From positions 1-43,597 of the forward strand of contig JAEYZN010000011.1 of assembly GCA_023428025.1 (NCBI GenBank): a stretch of DNA of 43,597 bases. Direction: 5' to 3'. A model generated the notes under the pieces. The model was given only the letters and a program-made list of their open reading frames with translations, made no database searches and was not told the DNA's origin. Source of the stretch: Bacillota bacterium (GTDB lineage: Bacteria; Bacillota; Clostridia; Christensenellales; SZUA-584). Positions within the stretch are counted from its first letter, which is position 1. Every line of letters begins with the position of its first letter. Shown here piece by piece: positions 33,417 to 41,634 of the stretch. The position numbers and the translations under genes are program-made.

Positions 33417-34125
33417 GGCTTGCGATATCATGGTCTGCGCCATGGCGCGCATGATCAAGGATGGAGAAAGGGTGTTTCATGGCGTATCGTCCCACATGCC
33501 CATGATCGCGACGCTGCTGGCGAAGAGAATGCACGCCCCAAATGCCGTGCACCTCAACATTCCCGGCGGCGTGGACCCGCAATCGCCCAGCCTGGCGTCC
33601 TTTACCAGCGCGGGCGGCGAACTGACCGTTTCGGCGGCGGCCAGCTTTCCGTTGATGGAGGTGTTCGACCTCTCGATGCGGGGCGGCCTCGACGTCGCTT
33701 TTTTGAGCGGGGTGCAGTTCGACAACGTGGGATCGGTGAACGCTTCGGTGATCGGCGATTACCACGCGCCCAAGGTCCGCCTTCCCGGCGGCGCGGGCAG
33801 CGCGGTGCTGATCCCCACGGCCAAACGGGCGGTTATCTGGCGGACCAAGCACGATACGCGCACGTTTGTGTCCGATGTGGATTTCGTCACGGCACGGGGA
33901 AACATCAGCGCCATCGTGACGCCGCTGTGCGTGTTCTCCATGTACCATGGAGAGCTGATACTGGACAGCGTTCATCCCACTTCCTCGGTGGACGAGGTGG
34001 CGCAGAACACCGGATTCCCGATCCGGTATCTGGAACTGAAGACCACGCCGCCGCCCACGGACGGGGAATTAAGGCTGCTCGGGGAAATCGACCCGGGCGA
34101 CCTGCGGAACATCGAGTTCCGCTGA
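33409..34125 (+). CDS. CoA-transferase-like subunit B
   Basis: 238 aa, beta class of family I CoA-transferases (GctB/IpdB-like): ACDIMVCAMARMIKDGERVFHGVSSH, LSGVQFDNVGSVNASVIG, LPGGAGSAVLIPTAKRAVIW and the C-terminal TTPPPTDGELRLLGEIDP. Where active transferases carry the catalytic glutamate (ESG/ENG-type turn), residues about 48-54 read HLNIPGG, with no Glu. This suggests a hydrolase or lyase activity like IpdAB, or a different nucleophile; the alignment was made by eye. Overlaps subunit A by 8 bp. Confidence 0.78.
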   Translation: MHRACDIMVCAMARMIKDGERVFHGVSSHMPMIATLLAKRMHAPNAVHLNIPGGVDPQSPSLASFTSAGGELTVSAAASFPLMEVFDLSMRGGLDVAFLSGVQFDNVGSVNASVIGDYHAPKVRLPGGAGSAVLIPTAKRAVIWRTKHDTRTFVSDVDFVTARGNISAIVTPLCVFSMYHGELILDSVHPTSSVDEVAQNTGFPIRYLELKTTPPPTDGELRLLGEIDPGDLRNIEFR

Positions 34126-34176
34126 CCAGAGAGAGCAACACCGGAGTGCTCAAATAAAATTATTGGAGGAAGACCA

Positions 34177-35370
34177 ATGAAAAAACTTTTGTATGTTCTG
34201 ATTGCTGTTGGCATGCTGCTTTCACTGGCTGCCTGCGGTTCAACAGCTCCGCCTGTAGAATCGCCTTCTGCGGAAACATCTCAGTCTGCTGAGGCGCCCG
34301 CGTCGGAAGCGCCTGCGGAAGCCGGCAACGCTGTGGCTGACCTGCTTACCCAGTACATGCCCGACCAGATGGCTGACGGCCAGATCAAGATTGCCGTTAT
34401 CCGCAACCTGGCTGCCGGCGACCACACGCAGCAGTTCCTTGAAGGCTGCACGTCTGAAGGCCAGGCTCTTGGTTTCGTCGTCGACACGTATGTGACGGAC
34501 GGTGACAACGCGAAGTGCCAGGAAACGATCGCTCAGGTCATCCAGAAGGATTACGACGGCATCATCCTGTCTCACGGCGAAGCGGGCTACACCTACGATT
34601 CCCTGCTGCCGGCTGTTGAGAAGGGCATGAAGGTCGTCACGTTCGACTCCGTTCCCTACAAGGACGGCGACGTGAACAACGAGATCCTCGAAGGCGTCAC
34701 CAGCACCGCTCAGGAAGATGCGAAGCTGGCCGAGCTGTCCCTTGGCTCCATCGTCAGCTACTTCGACGAAGCCAAGCAGCCGCTCAAGGTTATCCGCGCC
34801 TGGATGGGACCTGGAATCCCGCCGCTGGACCGCCGTCAGGTCATCTACGACCAGCTCGTGTCCGAAGGCAAGATCGAAGAAGTGGCTCTCGTTGGGCCGG
34901 TTGACTTCTCCAACGCGCGCGGCGGCACTCAGGACGCTTTGGCAGCGGTTCTGCCCAAGTTCCCCGAGGGTACGGTCGACGCGATCTGGGGTTCCTATGA
35001 CGAACTGGCGAAGGGCTGCCTGCAGGCTCTGAACGACGCCGGAAGAACAGACATCAAGATCATGTCAATCGATATTTCCAACGACGACATCAACCTGATG
35101 CTCTCCAACCCGGAAGTGTGGATCTCCACCGCCGCTGTGGACCCGAAGCTGATTGGTATCGCTGACATGCGTTTGCTGGCTGCGAAGTTCGCGGGCGAAG
35201 AGACCCCCGACACCTACAACCTGGATGCTCAGCTGGTGACGACCGCGATGCTGAACGAGTCCATCAACATGACGAACATCGCGACCGTTGTGGATGGCTG
35301 GGGCCAGGAAAAAGGCGTGTTCGACAGCTATGCGTGGATGGCCGAGATCAAGGCCGCCGTGGCTGGCTGA
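34177..35370 (+). CDS. BMC-operon ABC transporter, substrate-binding lipoprotein
   Basis: 397 aa. Lipobox LAAC (Cys20) and a Ser/Pro/Glu/Ala linker to about residue 48. A sugar-type periplasmic_BP_4 domain follows: IKIAVIRNLAAGDHTQQFLEG, YDGIILSHGEAGYTYDSLLPAVEKGMKVVTFD, DAIWGSYDELAKGC and IMSIDISNDDINLM. It is the receptor for the importer encoded next. The genes sit inside the microcompartment operon, so its ligand is probably the compartment's free sugar substrate, which I infer to be 5-deoxyribose or methylthioribose. Strong TTGGAGGAAG ribosome site; a stable hairpin follows the stop. Confidence 0.88.
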   Translation: MKKLLYVLIAVGMLLSLAACGSTAPPVESPSAETSQSAEAPASEAPAEAGNAVADLLTQYMPDQMADGQIKIAVIRNLAAGDHTQQFLEGCTSEGQALGFVVDTYVTDGDNAKCQETIAQVIQKDYDGIILSHGEAGYTYDSLLPAVEKGMKVVTFDSVPYKDGDVNNEILEGVTSTAQEDAKLAELSLGSIVSYFDEAKQPLKVIRAWMGPGIPPLDRRQVIYDQLVSEGKIEEVALVGPVDFSNARGGTQDALAAVLPKFPEGTVDAIWGSYDELAKGCLQALNDAGRTDIKIMSIDISNDDINLMLSNPEVWISTAAVDPKLIGIADMRLLAAKFAGEETPDTYNLDAQLVTTAMLNESINMTNIATVVDGWGQEKGVFDSYAWMAEIKAAVAG

Positions 35371-35403
35371 TCGCTGACAGACAACAATCATCGCTGATAA
35401 TTC

Positions 35404-35434
35404 TTCCCTCCGGCTCTTTATGGGCCGGAGGGGA
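35404..35434 (+). promoter_or_regulatory. intercistronic hairpin after binding-protein gene
   Basis: CCCTCCGGC (35406-35414) pairs with GCCGGAGGG (35424-35432) and extends on both sides with a TTTAT loop. There is no U-tract. It mirrors the hairpin at 14451 in the other sugar ABC operon and probably stabilises the binding-protein message. Confidence 0.65.
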
Positions 35435-35532
35435 ATCAATCGGCCGGGGGAACGGCTCGTTTTGCAGACTGCCATCGTCCCTGTGACACCGGCTGCGTGG
35501 TAAGATTTTAAAAGTTTGGGCAGGTGAAATGA

Positions 35533-37056
35533 ATGAAAGCCGCTAATAACGCTAAGCTGTCAATGCGCAACATATCCATCGAATTTCCCGGCGTAAAAGC
35601 ACTTTCCAATGTGGACTTTAATTTGGAGAGCGGGCAGATACGCGCACTGATCGGCGCGAACGGCGCAGGGAAATCCACGCTGATGAAGGTGTTGTCCGGC
35701 GTTAACGCCCATTACACCGGCACGGTGTGTATTGATGGGGAAGAATGCGAAATACGATCGCCCAAGGCGGCCAAAAACCTGGGTATCGAAATCGTGTATC
35801 AGGAGGTCGACGTCGCGCTGGTGCCTTACCTGACAGTGGGTGAAAACATCATGCTCAACACGTTGGCCAATAAAATGGCGAAAAAGCAGACCGTGAACTG
35901 GAATCATATCAGAAAAACAGCCAGGGAAGCGCTGACGCGTCTTGGCATGGAAATCGACGTGAAAAAAAGGGTGTCGGATCTGTCGCTGGCGGAGAAGCAG
36001 ATGGTGCTCATCGCGCGCGCCGTTGTGGAACGCTGCAAGTTCCTCATACTGGATGAACCGACCGCGCCTTTATCTCATACGGAAACCGAGAACTTTTTCA
36101 AAATTGTACGGACTCTCGCAAGTTCCGAAAACGTGGGTATCGTTTTTATCTCCCACCGTCTGGCCGAGCTGTTCGAGATCTGCGAGCATATCACCATCAT
36201 GAAGGACGGAGCGGTCGTGCAGGATATGCCGATCACATCCGACCTGACGATCAACCAGATCGTGGAGTATATGCTGGGCCGCAAGTTCGACGAGAACTAT
36301 CCCAAAAAGCAGGTGGACATCGGCGATGTGCTTCTTGACGTGAAGAACCTGACGGAGCGGGACAACAAGGTAAAGAACATCGACTTGACTGTGAAGAAGG
36401 GTGAAATCGTGGCCCTGGCGGGCCTTGTCGGCGCGGGAAAAACCGAGCTTTGCAAGACGCTCTTCGGCGCATACCGCAAAAGCGCGGGCGATATCAGCAT
36501 AAACGGCAAACGCGTCAACCCCAAGAACCCGACGCAGGCGGTGGCCAGAGGCCTCGCGCTGGTGCCGGAGGAACGCCGCAAAGAAGGCGTGCTGGTGACA
36601 GACCCTGTTTATGCCAATATCACCGTTTCGTCTCTGGGCAAATTCCTGAACAGGATCGGGTTTGTCAGCAAGGCGCGCCAGCGTGACGCGGCCCGCAGGA
36701 AGATCACCGAGCTTGGCATCAAAACGCCGTCGGAAAACCAGGTCGTCGCGCTGCTCTCGGGCGGCAATCAGCAAAAGGTCGTCGTCGGCAAATGGCTGGT
36801 GAGCGACGCTGAGGTGTACATCTTCGACGAACCCACCAAGGGCGTGGACGTGGGCGCAAAGCGCGATATCTTCCAGCTCATCGAAGGGCTGGCCGCGCAG
36901 GGCAAGGGCGTGATATACGCTTCCTGCGAATTCTCGGAGATACTCGCCATTGCGGACCGCGTTTACATCATGTTCGACGGGGAGATCGTCAAAGAAGTCG
37001 ATATCAAGGATACCAACGAAAAAGAATTATTATATTACTCGACGGGAGGCCGGTAA
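35533..37056 (+). CDS. BMC-operon sugar ABC transporter ATPase
   Basis: 507 aa RbsA/MglA-type double ABC protein. Walker A GANGAGKS at residues 41-48 (Ala in place of the usual Glu), signature-like LSLAEKQM and Walker B FLILDEPTAPLS are in the first half. The second half has GLVGAGKTE (a nearly intact Walker A), LSGGNQQK and IFDEPTKGVDVG. It works with the lipoprotein and permease encoded on either side. It follows the binding-protein gene by 162 bp containing the hairpin, so its expression may be lower. Confidence 0.92.
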   Translation: MKAANNAKLSMRNISIEFPGVKALSNVDFNLESGQIRALIGANGAGKSTLMKVLSGVNAHYTGTVCIDGEECEIRSPKAAKNLGIEIVYQEVDVALVPYLTVGENIMLNTLANKMAKKQTVNWNHIRKTAREALTRLGMEIDVKKRVSDLSLAEKQMVLIARAVVERCKFLILDEPTAPLSHTETENFFKIVRTLASSENVGIVFISHRLAELFEICEHITIMKDGAVVQDMPITSDLTINQIVEYMLGRKFDENYPKKQVDIGDVLLDVKNLTERDNKVKNIDLTVKKGEIVALAGLVGAGKTELCKTLFGAYRKSAGDISINGKRVNPKNPTQAVARGLALVPEERRKEGVLVTDPVYANITVSSLGKFLNRIGFVSKARQRDAARRKITELGIKTPSENQVVALLSGGNQQKVVVGKWLVSDAEVYIFDEPTKGVDVGAKRDIFQLIEGLAAQGKGVIYASCEFSEILAIADRVYIMFDGEIVKEVDIKDTNEKELLYYSTGGR

Positions 37057-37060
37057 AACC

Positions 37061-38053
37061 ATGAAAGCAAATAGTGTGAAAAAGTTCGGAGTCATGGACT
37101 TTGTGACAAAATGGGGCATTCTGCTGACGATCGCCGCGATGGTCATCGTCTTCACGGTCACGATGCCGACGTTTATGACGGCCTCCAACATGGTGACCAT
37201 CATCCGCGCGGTCTGTATCGTGACGGTTATCGCGACCGGCATGACCATATCGCTGACGGTCAACGGTCTTGACCTCTCCGTGGGCTCTACGGCCACATTC
37301 GCCAACACAGTCTGCATGACATTCTTTGTGTGGTACGTGTTTGGCAACACGGTTGGCGGAACGCTGCTGGCGATACTTCTCACCGTCATCATCTGCCTGG
37401 TGATCGCCGCGATCAACGCGCTGCTGATCGTCAAGCTGAGAATACCCGACATGCTGGCGACGCTCTCGAGTATGTTCATGTTTGAAGGCGTGGCCATGAC
37501 ATACGCGGGCGGCGGCGCGATCAACGAGAACATGCTTCGTCCCGACGGCACGACGGCAATCGGCAAGGTGCCGGAATTCTTCCGGACGATCGGCAAAGAG
37601 CCGTGGATCATCATCGTGATGCTGGTGCTGGTGCTGCTCGTGTTCCTGTTCCTTACGTATACCAAGCACGGCCGTTATATGTACGCGGTGGGCGGCAACC
37701 CCGAAGCGGCGCGCCTCTCGGGTATCAACGTCAACAAATACCGGGCGCTGGCCTACTTCATGTCCACGATACTCGCGGCCATCGGCGGCATGCTGATCGG
37801 CGCACGCGTGGGCAACGCCCAGATCAACTCGGGCTCCACGTATCTGATGGGCTCGGTGGCGGCGGCGCATATCGGTATGTCGGTGGCGGGCGCGGGCAAG
37901 CCCAACGCGCTGGGCACGCTGGCCGGCGCGATACTGATCGGCGTTCTGGAAAACGGCCTCATCATGGCGTCCGTCCCGTACTACGCGGTCAACATATTCA
38001 AAGGCGCGGTGTTGGCGATTGCATTGGCCCTGAACTATGCCCGTAAAAAATAA
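37061..38053 (+). CDS. BMC-operon sugar ABC transporter permease
   Basis: 330 aa, about 8-10 membrane segments, RbsC type: MTISLTVNGLDLSVGSTATFAN, LRIPDMLATLSSMFMFEGVAM, YAVGGNPEAARLSGINVNKYR and AHIGMSVAGAGKPNALGTLAGAI. The correct start is the ATG giving MKANSVKKFG, preceded by GGGAGG 4 bp after the ATPase stop; a longer in-frame stretch overlapping the ATPase is not protein-like. It completes the importer enclosed by the microcompartment genes. Confidence 0.92.
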   Translation: MKANSVKKFGVMDFVTKWGILLTIAAMVIVFTVTMPTFMTASNMVTIIRAVCIVTVIATGMTISLTVNGLDLSVGSTATFANTVCMTFFVWYVFGNTVGGTLLAILLTVIICLVIAAINALLIVKLRIPDMLATLSSMFMFEGVAMTYAGGGAINENMLRPDGTTAIGKVPEFFRTIGKEPWIIIVMLVLVLLVFLFLTYTKHGRYMYAVGGNPEAARLSGINVNKYRALAYFMSTILAAIGGMLIGARVGNAQINSGSTYLMGSVAAAHIGMSVAGAGKPNALGTLAGAILIGVLENGLIMASVPYYAVNIFKGAVLAIALALNYARKK

Positions 38054-38073
38054 GCTTTGAGAGGTGACAGGTG

Positions 38074-39285
38074 ATGTCTCGTTTTGATACATATTTTCTC
38101 ATGAAAGAACCTGACGTGATCGAATACGTCAGGGAAACGCTGGACTTTTTTGCTCCGGACGCAAGCCTCGCCGTCAAAGAGATCGGCGACGGCAACCTCA
38201 ACTATGTGTTCCGTGTGTCCGAGGAGGCGACGGGCAAGTCGGTCATCATCAAGCAGGCGGGTGAGGCGCTGCGCATCTCCGCCGAGATGAAGGTGTCCAC
38301 AGACCGTAACCGCATTGAGTCCGAGATACTCCAGATTCAGGACAAATACGCGCCGGGCCTCGTCCCCAAGATATACAAGTACGACACCGTCATGTGCGCC
38401 TGCGCCATGGAGGATCTGTCCGACCACGAACTGATGCGTTATGCGCTGATGAAGCACAAGATATTCCCGCGGTTTGCGGACGATATCTCGACGTATCTCG
38501 TGAACACGCTGCTCAAAACCACGGACGTGGTGATGGAGCACAAGGCGAAAAAAGCATTGGTCAAGAGCTTTATCAATCCGGAGCTCTGCGAGATCACCGA
38601 GGATCTGGTGCTGACTGAGCCGTACAACGATTTAGGTAAGCGCAATCTCGTGTTTGAGAAGAACAGCGCGTTCGTGAAGGAGCAGCTCTATAATGACACC
38701 GCGCTGCACCTGGAGATCGCCAAGATCAAGTTCGACTTCATGAACAACGCCCAGGCGCTGATCCACGGCGACCTGCACACGGGTTCGATATTCGTGAAGC
38801 CGGACAGCACGCGCGTGTTCGACCCGGAGTTCGCGTTCTACGGCCCGATGGGCTACGATATCGGCAACGTGATCGCCAACCTGTTCTTCGCGTGGGACAA
38901 CGGCAACGCGGCGGGCGCGGCAGAGTTCTGCGAATGGGTGCTGGCGGCGGCGGCGGAAACCATCGATCTGTTCAACGAGAAGTTCGATGCCTGCTTTGAC
39001 GCGTTCGCGACCGACCATATGGCCAAAACGCCGGGCTTCAAGCAGTACTATCTGGATTCCATACTGGAGGACACGGCGGCCTATGCGGGAACCGAGCTGA
39101 TCCGCCGTACGGTGGGCATGGCGCAGGTGAAGGACGTGACCACAATCGCGGACGCGGATAAACGCGCCTACGCCGAAAGAGTGAACATATTGTGTGCGAA
39201 AGATCTGATCCTGAACCGTAACGCTTACAAAACAGGCGCAGATTTTGTGGCGGCGCTGCACCGCGCAGCAAAGGCCGCGAAATAA
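38074..39285 (+). CDS. mtnK: methylthioribose/5-deoxyribose kinase
   Basis: 403 aa, full length for the MtnK family (protein-kinase/APH fold). The nucleotide loop GDGNLNYVF lies at residues 38-46, with Lys60 in VIIKQA. The catalytic loop HGDLHTGS has Asp233, and DPEFAFYGPMGYDIG has the metal-binding Asp250. It phosphorylates the anomeric carbon of 5-methylthioribose; members of DHAP-shunt clusters also take 5-deoxyribose. The ATG at 38074 with GAGAGG 7 nt upstream is preferred over the GTG three bases earlier. No encapsulation peptide is seen, so it is probably cytosolic. It is followed 16 bp later by the isomerase that uses its product. Confidence 0.92.
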   Translation: MSRFDTYFLMKEPDVIEYVRETLDFFAPDASLAVKEIGDGNLNYVFRVSEEATGKSVIIKQAGEALRISAEMKVSTDRNRIESEILQIQDKYAPGLVPKIYKYDTVMCACAMEDLSDHELMRYALMKHKIFPRFADDISTYLVNTLLKTTDVVMEHKAKKALVKSFINPELCEITEDLVLTEPYNDLGKRNLVFEKNSAFVKEQLYNDTALHLEIAKIKFDFMNNAQALIHGDLHTGSIFVKPDSTRVFDPEFAFYGPMGYDIGNVIANLFFAWDNGNAAGAAEFCEWVLAAAAETIDLFNEKFDACFDAFATDHMAKTPGFKQYYLDSILEDTAAYAGTELIRRTVGMAQVKDVTTIADADKRAYAERVNILCAKDLILNRNAYKTGADFVAALHRAAKAAK

Positions 39286-39301
39286 ACCCGGAGGAAAGAC
39301 A

Positions 39302-40384
39302 ATGGCAGAGAACATCATGAACTATGAAACGGTCGCACTGGACGACGCGAACAGCGCGCTCGTCATACTCGACCAGACCAGGCTGCCCTACGAGGTGGAG
39401 GTGCTTCACCTGACAGATCAGAAGGATATCTGGGAAGCCATCTATCTGCTCAAGGTGCGCGGGGCGCCCGCGATCGGCGTGGCGGCGGCTATCGGCGTGT
39501 ATCTGGCCGCTAAGAGCATCACGGCGGCGGATTATGATGGTTTCTATAAGGAATTCAAGGCGGCGAAGGACTATCTGGCCTCGTCCCGTCCGACAGCCGT
39601 GAACCTTTTCTGGGCACTGGACCGCATGGAAAAGGTGGTGCTGGACAACAGCGGCAAAACGGTCGGCGAGATCAAGGAACTGCTGCACAGGGAAGCCGAC
39701 GCGATCAAGGAAGAGGACATCTGGGTCTGCAAGTCCATCGGCGAATACGGACTGTCGCTTATCAAGGACGGCGACGGCATACTGACCCACTGCAACGCGG
39801 GGCAGCTGGCCACCGCCAAATACGGCACGGCGCTGGCGCCTATCCATCTGGGGCATGAGCGGGGCTACAAGTTCCGCGTGTTCACGGATGAGACCCGCCC
39901 GCTGCTGCAGGGCGCGCGGCTGTCCGCCTTTGAGCTGCACAGCAATGGCATCGACACCACGGTGATCTGCGACAACATGGCCTCCCAGGTGATGAAGAAC
40001 GGCTGGGTTCAGGCCATATTCGTCGGCTGCGACCGTGTGGCGGCCAACGGCGACGCGTGCAACAAGATCGGCACGGCCGGCGTGGCGATACTCGCCAAGT
40101 ACTACGGTATCCCGTTCTACGTGTGCGCGCCCACGTCCACCATCGACATGAACACGGAGAAGGGCGAGGATATTCCGATCGAGGAGCGGCCCGCGCATGA
40201 AGTCACCGAGATGTGGTACAAGAAGCGCATGGCGCCGGAGGGCGTGAAGGTGTATAACCCGGCCTTCGACTTCGCGGACAACGAACTGATCACGGGCATC
40301 GTGACGGAATACGGCATTGCCCGCCCGCCGTACGCGCAGAGCCTCAAGGAGATCTTTGAGAAAAAGAAAGCGGCAAAGAAATAG
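39302..40384 (+). CDS. mtnA: methylthioribose/5-deoxyribose-1-phosphate isomerase
   Basis: 360 aa, full length for MtnA. It has the phosphate-binding RGAPAIG at residues 53-59, SSRPTAVNLFWALDRM, catalytic Cys164 in THCNAGQLAT and catalytic Asp244 in GCDRVAANGD. The C-terminal family tail is NPAFDFADNELITGIVTEYGI. It turns the aldose-1-phosphate into the 1-phospho-ketose that class II aldolase cleaves. The start used follows CGGAGGAAAG. The Lys-rich C-terminus is not an encapsulation helix. None of the other methionine-salvage genes (mtnB, mtnW/X, mtnD) is nearby, which favours the DHAP-shunt role. Confidence 0.94.
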   Translation: MAENIMNYETVALDDANSALVILDQTRLPYEVEVLHLTDQKDIWEAIYLLKVRGAPAIGVAAAIGVYLAAKSITAADYDGFYKEFKAAKDYLASSRPTAVNLFWALDRMEKVVLDNSGKTVGEIKELLHREADAIKEEDIWVCKSIGEYGLSLIKDGDGILTHCNAGQLATAKYGTALAPIHLGHERGYKFRVFTDETRPLLQGARLSAFELHSNGIDTTVICDNMASQVMKNGWVQAIFVGCDRVAANGDACNKIGTAGVAILAKYYGIPFYVCAPTSTIDMNTEKGEDIPIEERPAHEVTEMWYKKRMAPEGVKVYNPAFDFADNELITGIVTEYGIARPPYAQSLKEIFEKKKAAKK

Positions 40385-40394
40385 AACGAATCGC

Positions 40395-40432
40395 GCCGCC
40401 ACGGTTCTGTTCCTCCTTATGACCGTGGCGGC
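40395..40432 (+). promoter_or_regulatory. strong hairpin between mtnA and pduL
   Basis: GCCGCCACGGT (40395-40405) pairs perfectly with ACCGTGGCGGC (40422-40432), leaving a 16-nt loop that contains TTCCTCCTT. The loop's CTCC can pair with GGAG of the pduL ribosome site (GGGAG, 40439-40443). There is no U-tract, so stability or translational control is more likely than termination. Confidence 0.7.
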
Positions 40433-40447
40433 TCCTTTGGGAGCCTA

Positions 40448-41314
40448 ATGAACGAGAAAGCTTTACGGACAATGGTGAAAAACGCGCTGCTGACACAGAT
40501 GGCGGCAAAAGGCGATTTCCAGGTGCCCGTATCTTCATCAAACCGGCATATACATTTAAGCCAGCGGGAGCTGGACCAGCTGTTCGGCCGGGGCTACCAG
40601 CTGAAAAAACTTCGCGATCTGGTGCAGCCCGGCCAGTACGCCTGCGAGGAATGCGTCACATTGGAGACGTGCAAGGGCAAGCTGAAGCTGCGCGTGGTGG
40701 GGCCGGTGCGCAGGGAAACGCAGATCGAGATTTCCTGCACCGACGCGATCAAATACGGCATCAAGCCGGTGGTCAGGATGTCGGGCGACACAGCCGGAAC
40801 GCCGGGCGGCGTGCTCCGCAATGGAACGCGCGTGGTCAATATCATGAAAGGCATCATGGTGGCGGCCCGACACCTGCATATGTCGGACGCGCAGGCGGCG
40901 GCCTATGGCATGAAAGACGGCGACGTTGTTTCCCTGCACGTGGAAGGGGAACGGGCGGCGGTTTTCGGCAATATGGCTGTGTGCACGGGCGACGGGCATG
41001 AGCTGGAAGCGCATATCGATACGGACGAGGCGAATGCCGCCGGTCTGCATGACGGGGCCATTTGCCGGATCGAGAAGCAGGAGGCCACAGCGCCCAAAGC
41101 GGCTGAAGACAAGGCCGGGGACGCTGAAAGCACGACAGATGATGCGCCTGAACGGGCGCTAATCACGGAAGAGGATATCAAAGCCGCGCGGCAAAAAGGC
41201 CAGGCTGTGGTGACGTACGGCAAAAAGTCCATCATCACGCCGCTGGCGCGCGACACGGCTTTAGAATACAACATCGAGCTGCGATGCGTGCAGCGGGGCA
41301 AGGAGACGGAATGA
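40448..41314 (+). CDS. pduL: PduL phosphate acyltransferase with C-terminal extension
   Basis: 288 aa, against about 210 in typical PduL. Residues 2-20 form an amphipathic helix (NEKALRTMVKNALLTQMA) like known PduL encapsulation peptides. The catalytic PduL domain has zinc-site histidines His34/His36 (SNRHIHLS), His142/His144 (ARHLHMS) and the HID near residue 189. It converts acyl-CoA and phosphate to acyl phosphate and recycles CoA inside compartments. After an Ala/Glu/Asp-rich linker (about 211-236) comes a 45-residue segment (LITEEDIKAAR...SIITPLARDTA) resembling the N-terminus of EutQ. Overlaps the next gene by 4 bp. Confidence 0.92.
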   Translation: MNEKALRTMVKNALLTQMAAKGDFQVPVSSSNRHIHLSQRELDQLFGRGYQLKKLRDLVQPGQYACEECVTLETCKGKLKLRVVGPVRRETQIEISCTDAIKYGIKPVVRMSGDTAGTPGGVLRNGTRVVNIMKGIMVAARHLHMSDAQAAAYGMKDGDVVSLHVEGERAAVFGNMAVCTGDGHELEAHIDTDEANAAGLHDGAICRIEKQEATAPKAAEDKAGDAESTTDDAPERALITEEDIKAARQKGQAVVTYGKKSIITPLARDTALEYNIELRCVQRGKETE

Positions 41315-41634
41315 TTTTAGGCCGGGTGAGGGGTCATGTGGTGAGTACAACCAAGTCCAGCGGTTTGTCAGGTTTCAAGATGCTGCTGGTAGCGCCCATC
41401 AACATCGATACGTTCGAGGAGCAGGGCGCGCCGGTTCTCACGGTGGATACCGTGGGCGCGGGTGAAGGCGAGGTCGTCATGGTGGTGAGCGGAAGCTCCG
41501 CGCGCCTGACGCAGGAAACGGAAAAAAAGCCGGTCGACAGCGCGATCGTGGCGATCATCGACAGCGTTGATTTGAGAGGCAAAAAAATATTTGAGAAATT
41601 TCCGCAGGACACGGAAGAAAGCAGAGGTAAATGA
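41311..41634 (+). CDS. EutN/CcmL-type microcompartment vertex protein
   Basis: 107 aa BMC-P (pentamer) shell protein. It has the N-terminal MILGRVRGHVVSTTKSSGLSGFKMLLV strand pair, a DTVGAGEGEVVMVVSGSSAR loop and the conserved VDSAIVAIIDSVD strand. Pentamers cap the vertices of the polyhedral shell. The start is fixed by AAGGAG 5 nt upstream and by the ATGA overlap with pduL. It overlaps the aldehyde dehydrogenase start by 4 bp. A second vertex gene begins at 43480. Confidence 0.93.
   Translation: MILGRVRGHVVSTTKSSGLSGFKMLLVAPINIDTFEEQGAPVLTVDTVGAGEGEVVMVVSGSSARLTQETEKKPVDSAIVAIIDSVDLRGKKIFEKFPQDTEESRGK

Noticed and set aside
38074..40384. Classical methionine salvage pathway from MtnK and MtnA
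   Set aside because: mtnB, mtnW/X or mtnC, and mtnD are absent, and the partner is a class II aldolase within a BMC operon, which fits the DHAP shunt better.
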